From positions 1 through 36,699 of the forward strand of contig CAKPWR010000023.1 of assembly GCA_934196725.1 (NCBI GenBank): a stretch of DNA of 36,699 nt. Direction: 5' to 3'. Below, one piece after another: positions 31,379 to 36,699 of the stretch. Made by a program: the position numbers and the translations under genes. The notes beneath the pieces were generated by a model. The model saw only the letters and a program-made list of their open reading frames with translations, was not told the origin of the DNA and did no database searches. This DNA is from an uncultured Prevotella sp. (GTDB lineage Bacteria; Bacteroidota; Bacteroidia; Bacteroidales; Bacteroidaceae). The first letter of the stretch is position 1; each line of letters opens with the position of its first letter.

Positions 31379-32050
31379 GAATACGTTGTAGGAGATGTTT
31401 TCGTCGTAGACGTCTTCTCCTTCATGCTTTTTGATGGCTTTTACTACACGGATGGTGATAGGCAATACCACAATCTCGTAAGCCGTCTTCAGGATGACCT
31501 GCCAGAGCATCAGCCAAGGCAACTCCGATGTTGGAACCACACCTCCCAAAGCCAATGGGAAGAAGATGAGGCTGTCGCAGCTTTCACCGGCTATGGTACT
31601 CAGGATGGCACGTGCCGAGAAGTGCTTGCCACCATCGCGAATCTTCATCACGCTCATGACGTAAGCATTGGCAAACGAACCGATAATGAAGGCTACGAAT
31701 GATGCTGCTGCAATGCGGGGAGCCAAACCGAAAATGGCATGGAAGCCAGCATCGTTGGTCCAGTAAGGTGCGGCAGGGATGGCATCGCAGATGGCTCCGA
31801 GCGCTACGAAGAAGAAGTTCATGGCGAAGCCTGTCCATATCAGCAGACGTGCCTTTTGATAACCCCATACTTCGCATACCACATCATTGATGATGTAGCT
31901 CACAGGGAATACGATGAGACCACCGGTTAGGGAAACTGGCCCGAAGGCGATTTGCTTTGTTTCGAGTACGTTTGCTGCAATGAGACAAACGCAGAAGAGA
32001 ATGCTGAAAAGCATAAACAGCACACTCACTTGAGTCTTTTTCTTGTTCAT
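31358..32050 (-). CDS. yhhQ: Queuosine precursor transporter YhhQ/QPTR
   Basis: From the ATG at 32050 (MNKKKTQVSVLFMLFSILFC) this is a 230-aa inner-membrane protein with six hydrophobic helices. It matches the YhhQ (COG1738, VUT) family that takes up queuosine precursors such as preQ0/preQ1: AANVLETKQIAFGPVSLTGG, FPVSYIINDVVCEVWGYQKA and SIVAGE-like TIAGESCDSLIFFPLALGG. The frame extends to 32077, but 32050 is the typical start. Operon partner queF follows. The promoter at 32134-32165 gives a leader of about 80 nt that begins with a structured hairpin (see findings). Confidence 0.92.
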   Translation of the reverse strand: MNKKKTQVSVLFMLFSILFCVCLIAANVLETKQIAFGPVSLTGGLIVFPVSYIINDVVCEVWGYQKARLLIWTGFAMNFFFVALGAICDAIPAAPYWTNDAGFHAIFGLAPRIAAASFVAFIIGSFANAYVMSVMKIRDGGKHFSARAILSTIAGESCDSLIFFPLALGGVVPTSELPWLMLWQVILKTAYEIVVLPITIRVVKAIKKHEGEDVYDENISYNVFKVFSLG

Positions 32051-32095
32051 TTTCTTGTTTTTTACGAGGTTTACCAAGCACTCGAGTTAATAATT

Positions 32096-32122
32096 GCACG
32101 TATGGGAACTATCCATGGGTGC
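32096..32122 (-). promoter_or_regulatory. Structured 5' leader of yhhQ-queF (candidate riboswitch-like element)
   Basis: At the predicted 5' end of the mRNA, GCAC-CC-ATGG-ATAGTTC-CCAT-AC-GTGC forms a two-tier hairpin. Loop bases AGTT can pair with AACT about 12 nt downstream, giving an H-type pseudoknot. The same GCAC could instead pair with a second GTGC further down. It does not match the preQ1-I consensus closely enough to name. Confidence 0.4.
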
Positions 32123-32133
32123 GAAAACGGCTG

Positions 32134-32165
32134 CAAAATTACAACTTTTCTTCCTAACTGCCAAA
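32134..32165 (-). promoter_or_regulatory. Promoter of yhhQ-queF
   Basis: Minus-strand TTTG at 32165-32162, a 20-bp spacer, then TAATTTTG at 32141-32134. Exact consensus. Confidence 0.65.
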
Positions 32166-32215
32166 TAATTATGAAAATATCTTCAATAAATTATGATAAT
32201 ATCTGCAAAAAAAAT

Positions 32216-32241
32216 CCCAAGTACTATCACTAGCACTTGGG
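32216..32241 (-). terminator. Terminator downstream of hsp20
   Basis: CCCAAGTACTA (32216-32226) pairs with TAGCACTTGGG (32231-32241) around a TCAC loop, with one mismatch. On the minus strand it is followed by eight T. It lies about 215 bp after the hsp20 stop. Confidence 0.75.
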
Positions 32242-32455
32242 ACGAGATCTATTGTTAAACCAAAACTTATCAACCTAAAAACCTAATCTAACAATCTTTT
32301 TATCAACTAACAACCTATTTATGTCTTATGAATTAACAGCCTGTTTTATCTTAACTAACTAACAACCTATATAAACTTAATCTAAACCTAAAACAAACTA
32401 ATGGAGTTTGGCTTAGATTTCCATCTAAGCCTAAACTGAAACCTAGCTGAGAGTG
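32242..32455 (-). other. hsp20 3' untranslated region with repeated motifs
   Basis: AT-rich, no ORF. On the minus strand the motif GGTTGTTAGTT occurs twice (near 32380-32360 and 32325-32305), with related GATTGTTAGATT and GGTTTAGATT strings. A hairpin (GGCTTAGAT / ATCTAAGCC, 32410-32431, extended by AGTTT/AAACT) lies 24 bp after the hsp20 stop. Confidence 0.55.
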
Positions 32456-32866
32456 TTAGCCCACAGTAATCTGTCGAGCAACCTTCTGCTCTTCCTGCTG
32501 CATCTTAGGCAACTGGATGGTGAGTACGCCATCAGCTACGCTGGCAGAAATCTTCTCCTTGTTGACATCGTCTGGGAGAATCAGGGTCTGCTCAAACTTA
32601 GCGTAAGAGAACTCGCGACGCAAATATACGTGCTCCTCCTGCTCTGGCTGGCGTTTGTTCTCCATCTTGATATGGAGATCACCGTTCTCATTGAGATTTA
32701 CCTCAAAGTCGTCCTTGCGCATTCCTGGAGCTGCAAGTTCTACTGTATATTTTGTCAAAGACTCCTTTACGTTGATGGCTGGGGCTGTAGTATTAGCCTT
32801 CTGCATATTACCCTCGTTGAAGAGTCCGTTAAATACCTCTGGTATCCAAGAATTTCTGTACATCAT
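32456..32866 (-). CDS. Small heat shock protein, Hsp20/alpha-crystallin family
   Basis: A 136-aa cytoplasmic holdase that binds unfolding proteins. The alpha-crystallin domain (about 30-130) includes INVKESLTKYTVELAAPGMR, the FEVNLNENGDLHIKME strand and the closing SASVADGVLTIQLPK (a GVL motif with I-x-L after it). The C-terminal VARQITVG lacks an obvious I-x-I anchor except ITV. The family usually has 140-150 residues, so this is normal to slightly short. It stands alone with an unusually long 3' untranslated region. No TAnnTTTG box was seen upstream, suggesting a different, perhaps heat-shock, promoter. Confidence 0.93.
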   Translation of the reverse strand: MMYRNSWIPEVFNGLFNEGNMQKANTTAPAINVKESLTKYTVELAAPGMRKDDFEVNLNENGDLHIKMENKRQPEQEEHVYLRREFSYAKFEQTLILPDDVNKEKISASVADGVLTIQLPKMQQEEQKVARQITVG

Positions 32867-33047
32867 AATCTTAACCTCCGATTATATTTTAATTATTATT
32901 ATTCGTTATTATTTAATGTTGTGTAGCGAATTATTTATCCGCTTACATTCCCTCTTTTTGCAATCCTTATACCAAAGTGGAAATTTCTGTCATTTCGGCA
33001 GAAAATCTGAAGAAAAGCAAATAAAAACCCAAAAATCGGCCCAAAAA

Positions 33048-33075
33048 GCCCGACATTCTGTCACGAATGCCGGGC
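33048..33075 (-). terminator. Terminator of the phosphate transporter gene
   Basis: GCCCGACATTC pairs with GAATGCCGGGC around a 6-nt loop, followed by five T on the minus strand. It lies about 92 bp after the stop. Confidence 0.75.
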
Positions 33076-33167
33076 CTATTATTATTGATAACCTCAGTTT
33101 TTTTCATAAGAGAGCCACCGTTTCTCTCGGTTCCACCGAGAGTCCCCAGCTCCCTGTCCTCAGTCTT

Positions 33168-35414
33168 TTATTTCTCCATGAACTTCTTGGCTGCTCTGAG
33201 CTGATGTCTCATCACGCTCAGGAACTCCTGGCTCTCCTGCAGTACATTCAGGTAAACCAGCGAAATCTGCATCAGAGAATTATCTGAAAGATGCTGGATG
33301 CGGTCAATATGCTTCTTGCGAAGTACGCTGAGCTCATCCTTGCAGGCATCTGCCTCGGCGAGAATCTCACGGTAGTTCTCGTAGCGGCTGGTCTCAATCT
33401 GCTCGCAGCTCATACGCATCAGGTCGTTGATCTTCTGGCGTACAGGAGCAAACTCCTTGGTATATTCTGCAGGAAGTGGGTTGAAGTTGTTGTCCACGTG
33501 CTCCTTGATTGGGTCGAGCATACGACGCAGAGAGTAGATGAACTGCTGGTTGCTGTTGGCACCCAGGTGGAACCAGGTGTTGCGCTCGATGGCAATCTCC
33601 ATAGGCGATTTCTTCAAACCGAGCATCTCCTGGCGACGGAACTTCTTCAGCATATCCTGCTCCTTCTTCAACTCCTTGTTGGCATGACGGAGATACTTAG
33701 GATTCTCGTTGGCAAGACCATCCATGATCTGGTTGAACTCGTTGAGTGCAAAGTGGCAGACGAAGCTCTGGGTGCGGGATACCTGACGGCGAAGCAGATC
33801 CCATACAATCTCTGGATCGTGTGAGCGCATCATCAACTGGAAGGTGCTGCCCTTGCTCTCTTCCTTTGCCTTCTTGTTATACTGGATATTGCTGCGGATG
33901 AGCAGGAAGATAACCAATGCCATGAAACAGCTCTGGATTCCTACACCGCCGAAGTGCATGATGAGACAGACGATGGCGCAGGCTGCGAAAGCTACACCGG
34001 CTGTGATAAACCAACCACCAATTACACTCAATACACCAGTTACACGGAATACGGCACTCTCACGGCTCCATGCTCTATCTGCGAGTGAAGAACCCATAGC
34101 CACCATAAAGGTTACGTATGTAGTAGAGAGTGGCAACTTCAGGTTAGTACCGATGGTGATGAGCATACTTGCCAATACCAGGTTTACGGCAGCACGAACT
34201 ACGTCGAAGGCAGCGCTCTCTTCCAGCTCTACATCGTTCTTGTCGAAACGGCTATTGATCCAGTTCATCAGAGCCTTTGGCATAAACTGCTTCAACCAGG
34301 AATCTGTAGCCTGGCAGTTGCGTACAATCACGCGGGCTGCAGAAGAACTGCCGAACATTTCGTCACCCTCGTCCTGACGGCTCAAATCCACAGAAGTCTT
34401 GATTACGTTCTGAGCTTTCTTGGAAGTTGCCATGGCGATGATCATCACGAAACCGGCAGCGAGAAGATATACTGGAGTAGTCTTGGCGCTATCCATCAGA
34501 GAAGTCATCATAAACTGGTCTGGAGCAGCCCCGTTGGCATTTGCCATATAGTCCTGATAAGAAGAAAGACCTGCGAGAGGCACACCGATGAAGTTAACCA
34601 GGTCGTTGCCGGCGAAAGCCATTGCCAGGGCGAAAGTACCCATCAATACGGTAAACTTGAAGATGTTGATGCGGCAGAGATGCAGGAACTCCATCACGAT
34701 GGCAGAACCTACGAAGGTGATGCAGAGCAGCAAGCCGAGGTTCTGGTCGATAAAATCGCGCCATTCTGCTGGCAGGTAAGGACTCTTACCCAATCCCTTC
34801 ATGAAGATGAAGTAAGAGAGGGCTGTAAAGGCGATACCGCCGAAGATGGCGATGCTGTAGCGTGAATGCTTGCGGTAATTGAAGGTGAAGATGATACGGG
34901 AAAGCCACATCACGAAGGCTCCGAACACGAAGGCGATGATGACGGATGAGAAGATACCCATGATTACCTCCAGTGCCTTGTTACTGTTCAGCAAGACACC
35001 GTAGTTGAGGCTGTCGTCTCCGTACATCTTCAAGGTTGCGAGGATAAAGGCACCTCCCAACAGTTCGAACACCAGCGAAACGGTGGTTGAGGTTGGCATA
35101 CCTAGCGTGTTGAACACATCCAGGATAATCACATCCGTCACCATGACGGCTAGGAAGAGCGTCATCACTTCCTCGAAGGTAAAGTGGTCTGGACTCATGA
35201 TACCGTGTCGGGCGATATCCATCATTCCCGATGACATAATGGCACCCAGTACCACACCGCAGGAAGCGATGATCAGCACAGTGCGAAACTTAGCCACCTT
35301 AGCTCCGATGGCAGATTGCAGGAAGTTGACAGCATCGTTGCTGACTCCCACGAAGAGATCAAACACTGCCAGACAGAGCAGGAAGATCACAATACAAAGA
35401 TAAATCGTACTCAT
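33168..35414 (-). CDS. PiT-family inorganic phosphate transporter with PhoU-like tail
   Basis: A 748-aa protein, much longer than a typical PiT (about 500). The N-terminal two-thirds has about 12 hydrophobic helices with the duplicated PiT signatures: FVGVSNDAVNFLQSAIGAKV (about 22-41) and AMAFAGNDLVNFIGVPLAG. Another conserved stretch is LGMPTSTTVSLVFELLGG. From about residue 560 a soluble helical region follows (RSHDPEIVWDLLRRQVSRTQ, MLKKFRRQEMLGLKKSPMEI) that resembles the PhoU-like cytoplasmic domain fused to some Bacteroidota PiT proteins. It imports phosphate driven by H+ or Na+; the PhoU-like part probably senses or limits uptake. A -7 box lies at 35507-35500. Confidence 0.9.
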   Translation of the reverse strand: MSTIYLCIVIFLLCLAVFDLFVGVSNDAVNFLQSAIGAKVAKFRTVLIIASCGVVLGAIMSSGMMDIARHGIMSPDHFTFEEVMTLFLAVMVTDVIILDVFNTLGMPTSTTVSLVFELLGGAFILATLKMYGDDSLNYGVLLNSNKALEVIMGIFSSVIIAFVFGAFVMWLSRIIFTFNYRKHSRYSIAIFGGIAFTALSYFIFMKGLGKSPYLPAEWRDFIDQNLGLLLCITFVGSAIVMEFLHLCRINIFKFTVLMGTFALAMAFAGNDLVNFIGVPLAGLSSYQDYMANANGAAPDQFMMTSLMDSAKTTPVYLLAAGFVMIIAMATSKKAQNVIKTSVDLSRQDEGDEMFGSSSAARVIVRNCQATDSWLKQFMPKALMNWINSRFDKNDVELEESAAFDVVRAAVNLVLASMLITIGTNLKLPLSTTYVTFMVAMGSSLADRAWSRESAVFRVTGVLSVIGGWFITAGVAFAACAIVCLIMHFGGVGIQSCFMALVIFLLIRSNIQYNKKAKEESKGSTFQLMMRSHDPEIVWDLLRRQVSRTQSFVCHFALNEFNQIMDGLANENPKYLRHANKELKKEQDMLKKFRRQEMLGLKKSPMEIAIERNTWFHLGANSNQQFIYSLRRMLDPIKEHVDNNFNPLPAEYTKEFAPVRQKINDLMRMSCEQIETSRYENYREILAEADACKDELSVLRKKHIDRIQHLSDNSLMQISLVYLNVLQESQEFLSVMRHQLRAAKKFMEK

Positions 35415-35499
35415 ATATTTTATTAATGTTTATATACCTTTTATATAGGGGCTTGTCTCAACATAGCTAGATACATTTCTCCCCTTGCTTTTCCGGGTG

Positions 35500-35507
35500 C
35501 AAAGGTA
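35500..35507 (-). promoter_or_regulatory. -7 box of the phosphate transporter gene
   Basis: Minus-strand TACCTTTG, 85 bp before the ATG. No -33 TTTG at the expected place. Confidence 0.45.
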
Positions 35508-35595
35508 CGAGTACGATGTTACAGGTGATTTAAACAGGTGTTACAATATTGTTAAGATATTCTGAAAGGAAGGAAAAACTCTACTTTCAATTCAA

Positions 35596-35697
35596 CTCTT
35601 CACTCTTCACGGGTGTGGCGTAAAATATTGAATATGAGATATTTATGGCGGTGAAGAGTTGCGCTGACTCTTCACCACTCTTCACCACTCTTCACCC
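35596..35697. repeat. CTCTTCAC arrays, left flank of the 22/23-bp array
   Basis: CTCTTCAC doublet at 35596-35610, an inverted GGTGAAGAGT at 35650-35659, then three decamers CTCTTCACC(A/C) at 35668-35697. The inverted pair at 35650-35677 can form a local hairpin. Confidence 0.85.
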
Positions 35698-35772
35698 GAT
35701 TGATTTTTCTGCTGTTTATAAGGGAAATCGGAGGTTCAGCAAATCGGAATAAGGCTCAAGTAAACTTTAACA

Positions 35773-35940
35773 AAGCCCAACGTAAACTTTATCTGAGGCT
35801 TAAACCAAGTTCAAAGGAGGCTTGAACCAAGTTTAAAGGAGGCATAAACCAAGCTTAATAGAAGCCTGACGCAAGTCATAATAGATGCCTGATGCAAGCC
35901 GTAATAGAAGCCTGACGCAAGCCGTAATAGAAGCCAGGAA
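35773..35940. repeat. Tandem 22/23-bp array, about 7.5 units
   Basis: Units begin near 35773, 35795, 35817, 35839, 35861, 35884 and 35907, with a partial unit from 35930. The first four are 22 bp and the next three 23 bp. A shared pattern is (G)A(G/A)GC(C/T)(T/A)(G/A)A-CCAAG or CGCAAG, then TTAAAG or TAATA. Units drift gradually along the array, as expected of an old slippage array. There are no unique spacers, so it is not a CRISPR. Confidence 0.85.
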
Positions 35941-35963
35941 CGGGTCTCTAAAGAAGTCCTAAA

Positions 35964-36067
35964 GGTGAAGAGTGGTGAAGAGTTGTGAAGAGTGGACACA
36001 ACTCTTCACCGCGGTAAGTTGTTCGTATTCAGATGCTTATGCCACATGTGTGAAGAGTGAAGAGTGG
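35964..36067. repeat. GGTGAAGAGT arrays, right flank of the 22/23-bp array
   Basis: Three decamers (G/T)GTGAAGAGT at 35964-35993, then CTCTTCACC at 36002-36010, then GTGAAGAGTGAAGAGTGG at 36050-36067. They are in inverted orientation to the three decamers at 35668-35697. Confidence 0.85.
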
Positions 36068-36380
36068 ATTTGAAAGTAGGGCTTACGCACAGAAGAATTC
36101 AGTCAGCCTTTATGCTTTTGGCGAAACGTTTTATAGGCATGTAGAAATCTCTATCCCGACGTAGTATTATTTATCTTTAAACGGCAAAAAGTTGCCCGCC
36201 TAGGGGCAATATTGTGCCTTAGTAAGACAATAAGAGAAACGTCCCCATTCGCATTTGAAATCTACAGAATGGCACATGAAACTTACAGACTTTCTATCCG
36301 TTCTTTAGTAAGAAAAATTTTAATTATCGCTATTGTTGCTTGAAGGGTATGAAGAGAAATGATATGTAAAAAATAAAATG
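36068..36380. other. Intergenic DNA before the insertion sequence
   Basis: About 310 bp without a supported ORF. The only visible structure is a short hairpin TTGCCC-GCCTAG-GGGCAA at 36192-36209. AAACGGCAAAAAGTTGCCC upstream of it recalls the AAAAAGTTGC strings in the hairpin at 36481-36503. Confidence 0.45.
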
Positions 36381-36429
36381 AAACACCGTTTGGAATCTTC
36401 ATTAAACAAGAAAATTTCAAACGGTGTTT
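36381..36429. terminator. Terminator-like hairpin upstream of the IS element
   Basis: Perfect 12-bp stem AAACACCGTTTG / CAAACGGTGTTT (36381-36392 with 36418-36429) with a 25-nt loop that itself holds a TCTT/AAGA pair. T-rich after the stem on the plus strand. No gene upstream on the plus strand explains it. Confidence 0.55.
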
Positions 36430-36480
36430 TATTTGTTCCTTATTTCCGCAACACTATAATTTAATGTTTTTTATAAGCAC

Positions 36481-36699
36481 CTGAGCAACAAAAAGTTGCT
36501 CAGGGTTTTGTCATGTCAGAAATTTCACTTATCTTAGTGTTGCAAAATAAAAACAAACAAAATTCTGAAAGACATGGCAAAAGTACAAATAAAATCCGAG
36601 AAACTCACTCCTTTTGGGGGATTTTTTTCTATTATGGAGCAATTTGATGCTCTTTTAGCTCAAACCATAGATTCCTCCTTGGGATTGAGATGCACTATG
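36481..36699 (+). mobile_element. Left part of an IS1380-family insertion sequence (partial)
   Basis: The element enters at the right edge. It includes a perfect hairpin CTGAGCAAC-AAAAA-GTTGCTCAG (36481-36503), a possible promoter (TTTG 36507-36510, 19 bp, TATCTTAG 36530-36537) and the 5' end of the transposase. A 9-bp inverted pair GCAACACTA (36448-36456) / TAGTGTTGC (36535-36543) encloses the hairpin. The exact left terminus and target duplication cannot be set from this window. Confidence 0.6.
36574..36699 (+). CDS. IS1380-family transposase, N-terminal 42 codons (partial)
   Basis: ATG at 36574 opens MAKVQIKSEKLTPFGGFFSI, then MEQFDALLAQTIDSSLGLRC. The pattern 'VQIKSEKLTPFGG.FSIMEQFD' is, from memory, the conserved start of the DDE transposases of the IS1380 family that are abundant in Bacteroides and Prevotella. 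The protein is cut by the window edge, so the DDE residues are not visible and intactness cannot be judged. A near-consensus promoter lies 37 bp upstream of the start. Confidence 0.75.
   Translation, partial: MAKVQIKSEKLTPFGGFFSIMEQFDALLAQTIDSSLGLRCTM

Noticed and set aside
32096..32122. A confirmed preQ1-I riboswitch
   Set aside because: The gene context fits, but the stem, loop and A-rich tail do not match the known class closely enough; it is kept as a candidate only.
35773..35940. CRISPR array
   Set aside because: The units are contiguous and drift gradually; there are no unique spacers of constant length and no cas genes.
35811..35999. Minus-strand ORF across the 22/23-bp array
   Set aside because: Its repetitive sequence comes from the tandem array; there is no promoter or homology.

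Overview
The window is a stretch of a Bacteroidota chromosome, most likely Prevotellaceae (Segatella/Prevotella copri-like). Four things point there: the gene order parA-parB-DUF5683-mltD-rsh opposite surE-lpxB; rsfS-ftsH-cdsA; recurrent promoters of the Bacteroidota type (-33 TTTG, 19-21 bp, -7 TAnnTTTG); and an ssrA tag reading GENNYALAA. Nearly all of it is housekeeping sequence. The genus name is inference from remembered family sequences, not from a search.

Layout. 1-532: 5' end of alaS divergent from a small MerR-type regulator, with interlocked promoters. 575-1564: secreted pectinesterase. 1700-7896 (minus): chromosome partition ParA/ParB, a DUF5683 protein, a LysM lytic transglycosylase and a bifunctional (p)ppGpp synthetase/hydrolase. 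7996-10184 (plus): surE and lpxB. 10270-13695 (minus): rsfS-ftsH-cdsA. 13877-14052: two identical tRNA-Gln genes. 14162-15925: five-repeat DUF349 protein. 16073-18776: corA and pepD. 18866-19864: an LPG-synthase-like membrane protein, divergent from ksgA-frr-rsgA (20048-22403). 22465-23376: AraC-type regulator. 23478-23872: tmRNA. 24061-26354 (minus): ogt, an MFS exporter and a DUF4186 protein. 26658-26932 (minus): two tandem membrane peptides of 28 and 30 codons. 27791-28306: thioredoxin-like lipid/periplasm-directed protein. 28929-30488: AAA-ATPase/PD-(D/E)XK protein. 30845-32050 (minus): queuosine pair yhhQ-queF. 32456-32866: Hsp20. 33168-35414: PiT phosphate transporter. 36574-end: N-terminus of an IS1380-family transposase.

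The themes are cell-cycle and stringent control (ParAB, RSH, RsfS, RsgA, Frr, KsgA, tmRNA), envelope biogenesis (LpxB, CdsA, MltD, FtsH) and ion or precursor transport (CorA, PiT, YhhQ). Convergent gene pairs are often separated by long, perfect bidirectional terminators.

The most interesting items lie between genes. (1) The corA leader has a 12-codon upstream ORF followed by three segments that can pair in mutually exclusive ways, one of them just upstream of the corA start; this is an attenuator-like design. (2) The two related membrane peptides share one promoter that overlaps a perfect TTGTGT-N4-ACACAA palindrome. (3) yhhQ has a very short 5' leader that can form a two-tier hairpin with a possible pseudoknot, and a terminator hairpin overlaps the yhhQ stop codon before queF. 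(4) Intergenic short tandem repeats (periods 7, 10, 21, 22-23) repeatedly contain the stop codons of neighbouring genes. All RNA structures were paired by eye and none was folded computationally.
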